Origin: Streptomyces sp. NBC_00247
GTDB lineage: Bacteria > Actinomycetota > Actinomycetes > Streptomycetales > Streptomycetaceae
Assembly (NCBI RefSeq): GCF_036188265.1
Contig: NZ_CP108093.1
Location: 1,178,001-1,242,000, forward strand
Length of the DNA stretch: 64,000 nt
Direction of reading: 5' to 3'
Shown: positions 1 through 8,039 of the stretch, in pieces
Numbering within the stretch: position 1 is the stretch's first letter
Layout of the letters: every line of letters begins with the position of its first letter
The notes under the pieces: model-generated
Database searches by the model: none
Told to the model about the DNA's origin: nothing
Seen by the model: only the letters and a program-made list of their open reading frames with translations
Translations under genes and position numbers: made by a program

Positions 1-172
1 TGAGGACGTCCGCGACCTCACCGAGGGAGGTGCCGCGGCTGCCGAACATGACGCTCGCCGAGAGGGCGGCTCCGAGGGCTACGAGCACCAGGAGCAGGAG
101 GAACGCCGAACGGGCGGTGCCGGTACGCGAGGTACCGGCACCGCTCGGCGGCGCGACCGTGGTGGTTGCCAT
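1..172 (-). CDS. FecCD-type iron-siderophore ABC permease, N-terminal part
   Basis: This is the first part of an integral-membrane permease that would move ferric siderophore across the membrane; the rest lies beyond the window edge. The 57 visible residues have a Thr/Pro/Ser-rich N-terminus, then a hydrophobic helix (AFLLLLVLVALGAALSASVM), then 'FGSRGTSLGEVADVL', which fits the opening of FecCD/BtuC permeases (first helix followed by an I-x-L-G-E-V-type segment). It starts with ATG at 172 and follows a siderophore-binding lipoprotein gene by 23 bp on the same strand, which supports a shared iron-regulated operon. The family is inferred from the N-terminus and the neighbour. Confidence 0.75.
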   Translation of the reverse strand, partial: MATTTVAPPSGAGTSRTGTARSAFLLLLVLVALGAALSASVMFGSRGTSLGEVADVL

Positions 173-195
173 GGAAGGGGGGACGCTCCCGCGGG

Positions 196-1242
196 TTACT
201 TGGCCGCGGCGGCGACGGCCTTGTCGATGAGCGGCAGGTAGCGGTCGATCACCCACGGCACGGTCAGCGGGTTGATGATCGAGGAGGCCGTGACGAAGGA
301 GTTGTCGTTCGAGGCGACGACGGCGCCCTTCTCGACGGCGGGCATCGCGGCGTACAGCTTCTGCGCCTCGATCTCCTTACGGGTCTTGTCGTCGGTGTAG
401 AAGGTGAAGAGCAGGTCGCTGCCGTTCAGTTTCTCGGCGTTCTCCAGGCCGATGAGGGCGGAGTCGGTGCCCTCGGTCTCCTTGAAGGTGTCGACGACGG
501 GGTCGACGGTCAGGCCGAGCTTGGAGACCATGGCCACGCGCTGCTCGCTGGGCTTGAAGATGCCGAGGGTGCCGGGGCCCGAGGTGTAGATGTACGAGAA
601 CTTCACGTCCTTGTACTGGGGTCGGCTCGCGGCGGCGTCCGCGAGTTCCTTCTCGATAGTCGTCTTCAGGCCGTCGGCGTCCTCGGTCTGCCCGAGTGCC
701 TTGCCGATGATGTCGATCTGCTGGTCCCAGTCCGTGCTCCAGGCCTGGTCCGGGTAGGCGACCGTGGGGGCGATGTCCTTGAGGACGTCGTACTGCTTCT
801 GCGTGATGCCCGACCAGGGGGCGAGGATGACGTCGGGTTCCAGTTCGGTGATGGCCTCGAAGTCGATCTCCTCGCCACCGGTGAACTGGGTGGGGAGCTT
901 GTCGCCGTTCTTCTTCACGGCCTCGTCGATCCACGGCAGGTAGCCGGAGGAGTCGCTGCCCCACTCGTAGCTCTCGATGCCCACCGGGGTGGTGCCGAGC
1001 GCGATGGCGGTCTCGGCCGAGCCCTGGCCGAGGGTGACGACGCGTTCGGGCTTCTCGTCGATGGTGGCGGTGCCGAGGGAGCTCTTGATAGAGACGGGGA
1101 ACGCCGCGTCGCTCGATGCCGCGGACTTGGCCGGTTCCTTGTCGTCCCCGTCCGAGGAGCAAGCGCCCAGGGAGAGCGCGAGTGCGGCGACGGTGGCGGA
1201 GGCGGCGAGCGCGTGACGGCGCGCGCGAATGGAGCCGAACAT
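196..1242 (-). CDS. Iron-siderophore ABC transporter substrate-binding lipoprotein (FecB-like)
   Basis: This 348-aa lipoprotein should capture ferric siderophore outside the membrane and pass it to the FecCD permease encoded just downstream. An Arg-rich start and hydrophobic core lead to a lipobox (LSLGAC, Cys28), so the mature protein is lipid-anchored. The body has class III periplasmic-binding-protein features: 'KPERVVTLGQGSAETAIALGTTPVGI' near residues 63-90 and 'LEPDVILAPWSGITQKQYDVL' near 135-155. The ATG at 1242 places the signal peptide properly, and an iron box lies 40 bp upstream. The family binds hydroxamate or catecholate ferric complexes; which siderophore is used here cannot be told from the sequence. 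Confidence 0.9.
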   Translation of the reverse strand: MFGSIRARRHALAASATVAALALSLGACSSDGDDKEPAKSAASSDAAFPVSIKSSLGTATIDEKPERVVTLGQGSAETAIALGTTPVGIESYEWGSDSSGYLPWIDEAVKKNGDKLPTQFTGGEEIDFEAITELEPDVILAPWSGITQKQYDVLKDIAPTVAYPDQAWSTDWDQQIDIIGKALGQTEDADGLKTTIEKELADAAASRPQYKDVKFSYIYTSGPGTLGIFKPSEQRVAMVSKLGLTVDPVVDTFKETEGTDSALIGLENAEKLNGSDLLFTFYTDDKTRKEIEAQKLYAAMPAVEKGAVVASNDNSFVTASSIINPLTVPWVIDRYLPLIDKAVAAAAK

Positions 1243-1281
1243 GTTCTGTTCCCCATGATCGTGGACGAGTGATGCAAAACG

Positions 1282-1300
1282 TTAGGTAAACCTAACCTAA
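1282..1300 (-). promoter_or_regulatory. Iron box (DmdR1/IdeR-type operator)
   Basis: The 19-bp site TTAGGTAAACCTAACCTAA closely resembles the actinobacterial iron-box consensus, with outer arms TTAGGT and ACCTAA. It sits 40 bp upstream of the siderophore-binding lipoprotein start. Iron-loaded DmdR1 would be expected to repress the siderophore uptake operon here. The pattern is seen directly; binding is inferred. Confidence 0.85.
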
Positions 1301-1405
1301 TGAATTGCTCATGTTCGATGGGGGTACCCGCGCGGCCGCCGCACTGCGTGATGTAAAGGGAAGCGTCGCTTCCGCGCAGAGGTACACGCGGAAGCGACGC
1401 TCACC

Positions 1406-4174
1406 TCAGCTGCCGAGGGTGCAGCTCTTGCCTCCCAGAGTGAAGGCGCTCGGCGCGGCGTTGCTCCCGGACCAGCTGCCCGTGAAGCCGAAGGACGCCG
1501 ACGATCCGGCCGCGAGCTTGCCGTTCCAGCCGGCGTCGGTGGCCGTCACCGCGGTGCCGGTCTGCTGGACCGTCGCGTTCCACGCCTGGGAGATCTGCTG
1601 GCCGCCGGCGAAACTCCAGGCGAGCTTCCAGCCGTCGATCGCCGTGCCACCGGTGTTGGTGAGGGTGACGTCGCCCTGGAAGCCGCCGGACCACTGGTTG
1701 GTGATCTTGTACGTCACCTTGCAGGCGGCTGCCGGGGTGCCGGGGTCGGTACCCGGATCGGTTCCGGGGTCGGTGCCCGGGTCCGTACCGGGGTCGGTGC
1801 CGGGGTCCGTACCGGGGTCGGTGGTGCCGGTGTCACCGGACGCGGAGTCGCCGTACAGGATGCCGCGCCCGTTGGTGGAGACGTACACCCGGCCGAAGAT
1901 CCGCGGGTCGCCGGTGATCGCGCCACCGGTCCAGCCCCACTGGTGGGCGTCGTCGTTGATCCGGGTCCAGCTCGCGCCCGCGTCGGTGGACCGGAAGATG
2001 CCGCGCACCCCGCCGATCTTCGCGCTGGTGAACAGGGTCTGGTACGAGGCGCCCTGGGCCGCCTTGCCGAACCCGATGGAGTCCGCCTGCGCCACGTTGG
2101 AGAGCTTGGTGAAGGTGGCGCCGGAGTCGGTGGAGTGCCACAGCCCGTACGCACCCGTGGTCGCGCCGCCGGCCAGCCAGACGTCGCCCTCGATGCCGGG
2201 GACGGCCTTGAAGCGGACGTTGCCCTCGGCGGGGAGGCCGGTGGAGGACTTCGCCGTGAAGGTGGCGCCGGAGTCGGTGGAGACGTAGAAGACACCGGAC
2301 TTGTAGCCGTAGAACTTCTTCGGGTTCTTGCGGTCCGACTCCACGGTGGCACCGGCCGGGATGCCGGTGGACGCGGTCCACGAGGAGCCGAATCCGGTGG
2401 TGCGGTAGACCCCGGTGCCCGCCGGGCTCCAGACGAACGAGCTGCCGTCCGCCGCCGCCGCGACGGTGCCGCCGCCGGTGACGCCCGAAGGATCGGTGCC
2501 CCCGAACCAGTTGGCGCCGTTGTCGGTGGAGAACGCGACGTGCGGGGCCGCGTCCGCGTCACCCACGCGCACCACGGTGTTGGGGGACGCCTCGGCGAAG
2601 TCGAGGCTGGTGGAGGAGGTGAAGTTGGGCGAGGTGTACATCATCGCCGGCACGGCGTCGAGATTTGTGTGCCGGAAGCCGCCGACGTCGAGCATCGCGC
2701 TGAGCAGCGGGGCGCCGGAGGGCGGGCTCGCCAGGTCGTTGACCGAGGTCTCCTCGATCCCCTTCACCATCGGCGTGATCTTGAACTGGGCGCCGGTGTC
2801 CCAGTTCTTGAGGTTCTCGGTGCCGTAGAGGGTCGCTCCGGTGCCGTACATCATGCGGTTGGAGTCGAACGGGTCGATCTCCAGCGACTCCGTCATCCAG
2901 CCGAGCTTCGGACTGGTCTCGGGCGGCGAGGGGTTGGCGCCCCAGGTGAGCCACGGCACCGAGGAGACGTCCTGGGTGTAGCGGGTGGAGCGGTTGGGGT
3001 AACTCGTGTACTCCCAGGCGGTCGTCCAGGTCGCGCCGCTGTCGGTGGACCGGAAGATCTGGGTGTCCGGCCACCAGGAGCTGTAGGCGGTCGCCATCAG
3101 CGTGCCGGGCTTCTGCCGGTCCACGGTGAGCCCGCTGAAGCCGTAGTACGTGTCGGCCTCGGCGACGGGGCTGACGTCCAGCCAGGTGCCGGTGGCGGTG
3201 TCGTAGCGGGCGATCTTGCCCTTCCCGCCGTCGTACGGGCCGCCGGTGTCACTCAGCGAGAGGTAGAGGTAGCCGGTGCCCTCGTCCAGTACGCCCTTGT
3301 GCGCAAGGTAGCCGGTCGGCTGTCCGGCGATCCGCGACCAGGTGGCGCCGGCGTCGGTGGAGCGGTAGACGGTGTTGTCCTTGTCGGCCACCCCGACGTA
3401 GATGTTCTTCGTGGCGGTGCCGGCACTGCCGCCGCGACCGTCGAAGGTCACCCAGGTGACGCCCTGGTTGTCGTTGCCGTAGCCGCTGGTGTCGGACGGG
3501 TCCTGGGAGTAGTTCCCGACGTTGGGGAAGGCGGTGACCTTCGACCAGGTCACGCCCGAATCGGTGGACCGCCAGAGGCCGTTGCCGCTCGGGGCGCCGA
3601 GGTAGAGCACCGAGTTCTTGCGCGGGTCGACGGCGAGCCGCTCACCCATCCCGCGCCCCGGCATGTTGCCGCCGAGCTTGAAGGGGAGCACCGACGGCGT
3701 CCAGGTGGCGCCCCGGTCCGTGGAGCGCAGCACCGCGCCGTTGTTGGGGTCCCAGCTGTTGGTGTAGGTCCCGGCGGCGACGTACACGTTGTTCGGCTGC
3801 ACGGGGTCGGAGGCGAGGCTCACCACGCCGGTGTAGCCCCAGTGGTCCCAGTCCACCGAGTCGAGCAGCGGCTTCCACTGCTTGCCCGACTGGTCCCAGC
3901 GGTAGGCGCCGCCGATGTCGGTGCGCGCGTAGGCGAGGTTCTTCTCGCTCCGGTTGAAGACGATGCCCGGAACGAAACCGCCGCCGTCGACACGGGCGTT
4001 CTTCCAGGTGTAGGAGTCCGCTGCCAGGGTGGTGGCCGACGACAGATCGGATGCTTCCGCCGTGGTGGCGCCGCTGCTGGGCTGCGCCACGGACGGGGTG
4101 GCAATGCCCGACAAACCTGCTGCCAAGGCGAACGCCGCCAGCAGGGCGGCAAAGGGTCTGGCTCTCAAACGCAC
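1406..4174 (-). CDS. Secreted GH74 xyloglucanase with C-terminal CBM2
   Basis: This 922-aa secreted enzyme should cut the glucan backbone of xyloglucan. Residues 1-30 form a signal peptide. Residues about 55-790 form a GH74 double beta-propeller with many BNR/Asp-box repeats (S-T-D-S-G-A-T-W type). The two presumed catalytic Asp residues are D86 in 'RTDIGGAYRW' and D496 in 'MLDVGGFRH'. Their 410-residue separation equals that reported for characterised GH74 xyloglucanases (D70/D480). A DPGT-repeat linker leads to a family 2 cellulose-binding module (from ACKVTYKITNQW). The GTG at 4174 is chosen because it gives a proper signal peptide and follows a GAGAGGA ribosome site; the reading frame stays open for 238 codons upstream. 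A CebR palindrome upstream suggests induction by cello-oligosaccharides. Confidence 0.93.
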   Translation of the reverse strand: MRLRARPFAALLAAFALAAGLSGIATPSVAQPSSGATTAEASDLSSATTLAADSYTWKNARVDGGGFVPGIVFNRSEKNLAYARTDIGGAYRWDQSGKQWKPLLDSVDWDHWGYTGVVSLASDPVQPNNVYVAAGTYTNSWDPNNGAVLRSTDRGATWTPSVLPFKLGGNMPGRGMGERLAVDPRKNSVLYLGAPSGNGLWRSTDSGVTWSKVTAFPNVGNYSQDPSDTSGYGNDNQGVTWVTFDGRGGSAGTATKNIYVGVADKDNTVYRSTDAGATWSRIAGQPTGYLAHKGVLDEGTGYLYLSLSDTGGPYDGGKGKIARYDTATGTWLDVSPVAEADTYYGFSGLTVDRQKPGTLMATAYSSWWPDTQIFRSTDSGATWTTAWEYTSYPNRSTRYTQDVSSVPWLTWGANPSPPETSPKLGWMTESLEIDPFDSNRMMYGTGATLYGTENLKNWDTGAQFKITPMVKGIEETSVNDLASPPSGAPLLSAMLDVGGFRHTNLDAVPAMMYTSPNFTSSTSLDFAEASPNTVVRVGDADAAPHVAFSTDNGANWFGGTDPSGVTGGGTVAAAADGSSFVWSPAGTGVYRTTGFGSSWTASTGIPAGATVESDRKNPKKFYGYKSGVFYVSTDSGATFTAKSSTGLPAEGNVRFKAVPGIEGDVWLAGGATTGAYGLWHSTDSGATFTKLSNVAQADSIGFGKAAQGASYQTLFTSAKIGGVRGIFRSTDAGASWTRINDDAHQWGWTGGAITGDPRIFGRVYVSTNGRGILYGDSASGDTGTTDPGTDPGTDPGTDPGTDPGTDPGTDPGTPAAACKVTYKITNQWSGGFQGDVTLTNTGGTAIDGWKLAWSFAGGQQISQAWNATVQQTGTAVTATDAGWNGKLAAGSSASFGFTGSWSGSNAAPSAFTLGGKSCTLGS
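1736..1819 (-). repeat. 12-bp tandem repeat encoding a DPGT linker
   Basis: Seven imperfect 12-bp units encode (DPGT)x7, the flexible linker between the GH74 propeller and the CBM2 domain. The third positions vary between units, so protein composition rather than very recent DNA duplication appears to be maintained. Confidence 0.9.
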
Positions 4175-4231
4175 GGAAAAGTCCTCTCCGAGCTGGACCG
4201 CCACACGGGTGGCAGTGGGCCGATGCGGGGG

Positions 4232-4245
4232 TGGGAGCGCTCCCA
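4232..4245. promoter_or_regulatory. CebR operator (perfect 14-bp palindrome)
   Basis: TGGGAGCGCTCCCA is a perfect palindrome and matches the established CebR box of streptomycetes. It lies 57 bp upstream of the GTG of the GH74 gene. CebR is the LacI-family cellobiose/cellotriose-responsive repressor of cellulolytic genes, so this gene is probably part of the cellulose-utilisation regulon. Confidence 0.9.
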
Positions 4246-4429
4246 AACGCAGCCCGATGGTAGCGGCGCACGGCATCACGGAGAAGAGGTGAGGCAAGAG
4301 GTCATCGGATGAATCCGTCGCGACGGGTGCGGAGTTGGACGCGCACGCGGCATCACTCGCCGAGTCCGCGGTGCGGCTCCGGGGCATTCCGGGCCCGGCC
4401 GTACCGGAAGCCGCACCTGCCCGCACCGG

Positions 4430-4536
4430 TCGGCGACTGGGGTAGCCGGCGTCCACGTGGACCACCGAGCCGGTGACGTACGAAGCCTGGTCGGAGGCGA
4501 GCCACAGGCAGGCCTGGGCGACCTCGCGGGTGCGCA
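4430..4536 (-). pseudogene. Remnant of a short-chain dehydrogenase (C-terminus only)
   Basis: About 35 codons on the minus strand read 'TREVAQACLWLASDQASYV' then 'TGSVVHVDAGYPSR'. This is the classic C-terminal block of SDR oxidoreductases (EVA..VLWLAS..ASYVTG..V.VDGGY). No Rossmann glycine motif or YxxxK catalytic pair is present upstream, and the frame continues without a proper stop into the GH74 leader. The rest of the gene has been lost. Confidence 0.75.
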
Positions 4537-4620
4537 GAGTCCTGTGCGGTCCTCGGTGACGTCGTCCGTGGCGGGACGGGGCTCCTTTGCCTGCGGCACG
4601 GGTATGGGCGACCGCCCCGC

Positions 4621-4669
4621 CACCGCCACCGCCTGTCGCCTCCGGCACCGCCACCGCCACCGCCTGTCG
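4621..4669. repeat. 18-bp direct repeat
   Basis: CACCGCCACCGCCTGTCG occurs at 4621-4638 and again at 4652-4669, 31 bp apart, embedded in CACCGC-rich low-complexity sequence. It lies in the degenerate stretch between the SDR remnant and the next open frame. No function is evident. Confidence 0.7.
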
Positions 4670-4886
4670 GCTTCGCCGCTTCAGGGCGAGGGCGGCACTG
4701 ACTACCGGCCCATGGGGTGGGGGTGAGAGGGCTCCGGCGGGCCGGCTCGGAGAGCCCGAGAGGAGTCGCACGCGTAGGGGCGCGGCTCGGTCTGTAGCAC
4801 CCCTGCCAGGTTCTCCGGTCGGCGCTTCTGCGCCTTCGTCGTGGCACGGTCGGCCCCGTGCGCCGAGGCAGAGAGGGCAGAACGCC

Positions 4887-5130
4887 ATGCGTGTGGCCGA
4901 GAGTTGGTCCCGCGTGATGGGTCTTCTCCGGCAGCACGCCCCGGCCGGTCACGCGGATCCGCCGGGGCCCACCACGGAGCGGATGCTCGCCGCCGCCGAG
5001 GAACGGATGGGGATCTCCCTCTCTCAGGATCTGCGGGTGTGGCTGCTGCGGAACAACCTGGATCTGCCTGAGGAAGACGTCGACGACGAGGTGGCATGTC
5101 GCGGCTTCGACGGGTTCCCGGACGAGGGAA
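4887..5130 (+). pseudogene. Possible truncated SMI1/KNR4-like gene
   Basis: An ATG at 4887 opens a frame with 'ESWSRVMGLLRQHAP', 'TERMLAAAEERMGISLSQDL' and 'LRNNLDLPEED'. This resembles the N-terminal segment of SMI1/KNR4 (immunity or cell-wall-synthesis) proteins, where a helix is followed by A..E..lG..LP..LR.w....G. After about 75 codons the similarity ends and the frame runs antisense through the EamA gene, so the 3' part appears lost. The family assignment is tentative; it could be an unrelated hypothetical gene. Confidence 0.35.
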
Positions 5131-5158
5131 GTTTCGGTTCTCGACCGCTCGACGGCCG

Positions 5159-6112
5159 TCACCGATCCGTCCTCACCCCGGAACGGCACCGGCACGCTCC
5201 GCGGCTCGCGCGCCCGGTCGGGTCTCCCGGGCGGGCGGGCGCGCCTTCCGCGTCGGGCGTCCCGCGCGGCCTGGCGAGCAGGACGCCCGCAAGGATCAGC
5301 GCCATCCCGGCGAGCCGGCGGCCGGTGAGGCTCTCCGCCGCCAGGACCGTGCCGAGCAGGACGCCGGTGACCGGGTTGAGGAGGCCGACGAGGCCGACCG
5401 TGGCGGCGGGCAGCCTGCGCAGGGCCGCGAACCAGGCGAGGAAGGCGAGCGCCGTGGCGACGACGGTGACGTACCCGAACGCCAGCAGCGCGCCCGCGTC
5501 CACCGGTGGCGGCGCCCCCTCGTACACGAGCGCCGCCACCAGCAGGAGCACCCCGCCGAAGCAGAGCTGCCAGGCGGTGGTGGCGAGGACACCGGCGGCG
5601 GAGTCCCAGCGCTGGGTGAGGACGTATCCGAGGGAGGAGACCAGCATGGCGGCGACGGACGCGATCAGGCCGCCGGTCCCACTGCCGCCCGTACGGCCCC
5701 ACATCATCAGCACCACCCCGGCGAGCCCGGTCGCGCCCGCCGCCAGATGGGCGGCGCGGGGGCGCTGGGCGAGCAGGGCCCAGGCGGCCACGGTCATGAC
5801 CAGCGGGGAGAGTGCCATCACCATCGACGCGGTGCTGGTGGCCAGCCGCTGTGCGGCGATGTAGACGAGCACGAAGAAGGCGCTGGTGTTGAGCAGCCCC
5901 AGCACGGCGGACCGCCACCACCAGGCGCCCCGGGGGCGGGTCCGGGCGAGGAGCATCAGCAGGCATCCGGCGGGCAGGGCACGCAGCGCGGCTCCCCAGA
6001 GCGGGTTCCCGGCGGGGAGGTAGTGACGGGTGACGTAGTAGGTGGTGCCCCAGGCCACCGGTGCTACCGCGGCGGTGGCCGCCCACCGCATATTGGCTTC
6101 CATGGAAGACAT
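5159..6112 (-). CDS. EamA/DMT-family transporter
   Basis: A 317-aa drug/metabolite-type transporter with ten predicted membrane helices in two EamA repeats. The first starts at 'VAPVAWGTTYYVTRHYLP', and the second half carries 'LLNPVTGVLLGTVLAAE'. EamA proteins export amino acids, metabolites or drugs; the substrate is unknown. A hydrophilic Arg-rich tail of about 35 residues follows the last helix. The start at 6112 is preceded by GAGGAAG, part of the operator palindrome; the in-frame ATGs at 6103 and 6091 are alternatives. It diverges from a MarR gene, which probably controls it. Confidence 0.88.
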   Translation of the reverse strand: MSSMEANMRWAATAAVAPVAWGTTYYVTRHYLPAGNPLWGAALRALPAGCLLMLLARTRPRGAWWWRSAVLGLLNTSAFFVLVYIAAQRLATSTASMVMALSPLVMTVAAWALLAQRPRAAHLAAGATGLAGVVLMMWGRTGGSGTGGLIASVAAMLVSSLGYVLTQRWDSAAGVLATTAWQLCFGGVLLLVAALVYEGAPPPVDAGALLAFGYVTVVATALAFLAWFAALRRLPAATVGLVGLLNPVTGVLLGTVLAAESLTGRRLAGMALILAGVLLARPRGTPDAEGAPARPGDPTGRASRGACRCRSGVRTDR

Positions 6113-6134
6113 ATTAGCTTCCTCGGAAGCTAAT
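6113..6134. promoter_or_regulatory. MarR operator palindrome between EamA and MarR genes
   Basis: ATTAGCTTCC, then TC, then GGAAGCTAAT: perfect 10-bp arms around a 2-bp centre. It overlaps the EamA ribosome site and lies 15 bp before the MarR start. A related palindrome with the same core (CTTCCATGGAAG, 6097-6108) follows immediately within the first EamA codons, suggesting a second half-strength site. The pattern is typical of MarR autoregulation; binding is inferred. Confidence 0.75.
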
Positions 6135-6149
6135 GACTAGGCTGGGGTC

Positions 6150-6689
6150 ATGCAGCAGCCCCACGAGCACCAGGACCCGCCACCCGACCACGTGGCCCGC
6201 ATCCAGGCCGCCTGGCGTCGCGAGCGCCCCGACCTCGACGTCGGCCCGCAGGCCGTCATCGGCCGGCTGCACCGTCTCGCCGCCCTGCTCACCCGGGAGT
6301 TGTGCGTGGTGTACCAGCGGTACGGCCTGAGCGAGGGCGAGTTCGACGTCCTCGCGGCGCTGCGCAGGGCCGGTGCGCCTTACGAGCGGGCCCCCGGGGA
6401 GCTGGCCGCGCACACCATGGTGACCACCGGAGCGATGACCAAGCGGATCGACCGGCTGGAGCGGTCGGGTCTGGTGACCCGGCGCCGGGGGGACGGGGAC
6501 GGCCGGGGCCGGGTCGTCGGCCTCACCGTGCCGGGGCGCGAACTCATCGACCGGGCCTTCACGGACCACATGCGCAACGAACAGCGCCTCCTCGCCGCGC
6601 TGTCCCCGGCGCGGGCCGAGGCGCTGGAAGGGGATCTGACCGCATGGCTCGCCGCGCTGGAGGACCCGCGCGGGGACGGCCGGAGCTGA
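6150..6689 (+). CDS. MarR-family transcriptional regulator
   Basis: A 179-aa winged-helix regulator. The central part reads 'LSEGEFDVLAALRRAG', then 'APGELAAHTMVTTGAMTKRI' (recognition helix) and 'LERSGLVTRRRGDGDGRGRV' (wing), the standard MarR arrangement, flanked by the N- and C-terminal dimerisation helices. It diverges from the EamA transporter gene with a perfect palindrome between them. The likely role is ligand-released repression of the transporter and of itself. It starts 15 bp after the operator with only a weak GGGG ribosome site. Confidence 0.92.
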   Translation: MQQPHEHQDPPPDHVARIQAAWRRERPDLDVGPQAVIGRLHRLAALLTRELCVVYQRYGLSEGEFDVLAALRRAGAPYERAPGELAAHTMVTTGAMTKRIDRLERSGLVTRRRGDGDGRGRVVGLTVPGRELIDRAFTDHMRNEQRLLAALSPARAEALEGDLTAWLAALEDPRGDGRS

Positions 6690-6714
6690 AGGCGCGGCGG
6701 ACGGACCGGGCGCC

Positions 6715-7797
6715 TCACGCCTGGTGGGCCAGGCTCCGGACCACATGGGTCATGTGCTGGACGTTGCCGACCCGCAGCCAGGTGGCGGCGTTGCCGGTAC
6801 CCGGACCGTCCGAGCCGGTACGCACGGCGGAATGGGTCAGCGAACGGGCGCAGTCGCGCAGCCAGCGCTCCCCCGAACTGGCCAGCGCGCCCCGGTAGTC
6901 GGGCAGCCGGAGGAGTTCGCGTGCGGCCTCGCGGTTGGTCCGCGCCCGGTCCGGGCCGCCGCGCACCACCTTCACCAGCGCGAAGGCGCGGTCCGTGGTG
7001 TAGCGCAGGACTCCCCAGTCCGGCCCTCCCCCTTGGTCCGGCAGGTGGGGACGCGCGAGGACGGCGGCCCGCTGGACTCCGTAGTCCCCGTACCCGAGGG
7101 CGGGGAGCCGGCCGGCGAGGTTCCGCCGTATCTCGTGCCAGACCTCCCAGTCCCGGCGCGGCTCCTCTCGTACGCCCCGGTCCAGCATCTCGGCCGTCAC
7201 CTGCGGAAAGCCTCCGCCGATGGTGACGACGGAGCGCCAGTCGGCCAGCGGAACCAGGGCGTCGAGCGCGCGAAGGGCCTCCTTGTGGGCGCCGGGCCGG
7301 TCGGCGAGGACCGCTCCGAGGTCGATCAGCAGCTCGGCCTCCGCGACCCGGCGGACCCGCGCCACCAGCCGGCCGACCGCCTCGGTGAGCTCGTGGTCCC
7401 ACTCGCCGGGGACCCGCACCCGGATACCGAGCGGCCGCCCGCTCCCGACCGCCGTCGCCAGTGCCGCGTCCTGCTGCACGGCGGGCCGCAGCGGCCCCGT
7501 CACCGGCCGGAACGCCCCGAACTCCATGTACTCGGCCAGCACTTCGGCGAGCACGGCGGCCTGCGCCCCGTCGGCGAAGGGGGCGTCGAGCCACGCCGGG
7601 CCCCGGGACTGGACCCGGCTCACGTCGGCGATCTCCCGGCGGACGGCGGCGGCCAGCCCGGCGCCGCGCGCTTCCGGGTGGGGCGGCAGGCTCCACAGGG
7701 GTGTGACGCCGTCCTGGATCGCCGGGCGCAGATCGCGGTAGGCCTCGGCCGCGTGGCGGCGTACCGGGAGTACGGGAACGTACAGAAGTCTCGGCAT
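6715..7797 (-). CDS. Beta-family protein (Beta_protein fold family)
   Basis: A 360-aa cytoplasmic protein that begins 'MPRLLYVPVLPVRRHAAEAY' and continues 'DLRPAIQDGVTPLWSLPP'. This opening is characteristic of the Beta protein family found in phages and bacteria, often near defence or toxin loci. 'EAELLIDLGAVLAD' and 'SVVTIGGGFPQ' fit the TIM-barrel-like repeats of the family. No biochemical function is established. The ATG at 7797 has a strong GGGGGGAG ribosome site; an open frame of 36 more codons upstream has none. It is convergent with the MarR gene and looks monocistronic. Confidence 0.7.
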   Translation of the reverse strand: MPRLLYVPVLPVRRHAAEAYRDLRPAIQDGVTPLWSLPPHPEARGAGLAAAVRREIADVSRVQSRGPAWLDAPFADGAQAAVLAEVLAEYMEFGAFRPVTGPLRPAVQQDAALATAVGSGRPLGIRVRVPGEWDHELTEAVGRLVARVRRVAEAELLIDLGAVLADRPGAHKEALRALDALVPLADWRSVVTIGGGFPQVTAEMLDRGVREEPRRDWEVWHEIRRNLAGRLPALGYGDYGVQRAAVLARPHLPDQGGGPDWGVLRYTTDRAFALVKVVRGGPDRARTNREAARELLRLPDYRGALASSGERWLRDCARSLTHSAVRTGSDGPGTGNAATWLRVGNVQHMTHVVRSLAHQA

Positions 7798-8039
7798 GGC
7801 GGCTCCCCCCGGGGGCGGTCCTGAGATCCCTTGCGTCGGTTCCGGCGGCACGGCCCGCGCGGGGCCGCTCTCCCTCGGGGGAACGCTCCGCGGCGCCGTC
7901 GGCACGGTTCTCCTGGGGGAAGGGTCCTCGGGGCCCGGAGGACGCGAAAGGGTGCCGAACCGGTCGGCTTGGCCGAATCGAACGGCGAGGGTTCGGCCGG
8001 CGGTGCCGGAGCGGCCGGGTTCGTGGGATCGTCGTGGGT

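Noticed and set aside
166..1272. Long plus-strand open frame opposite the siderophore-binding lipoprotein
   Set aside because: It is a GC-skew shadow: repetitive Gly/Val/Leu/Asp composition with no domain, and the opposite strand encodes a clear lipoprotein.
1943..4312. 789-codon plus-strand frame opposite the xyloglucanase gene
   Set aside because: Composition mirrors the GH74 gene, with no motifs or ribosome site; the minus strand carries catalytic residues and a signal peptide.
4175..4888. Upstream extension of the GH74 reading frame by 238 codons
   Set aside because: It contains an SDR remnant and repeats, not a leader. The GTG at 4174 with signal peptide, ribosome site and upstream CebR box is the credible start.
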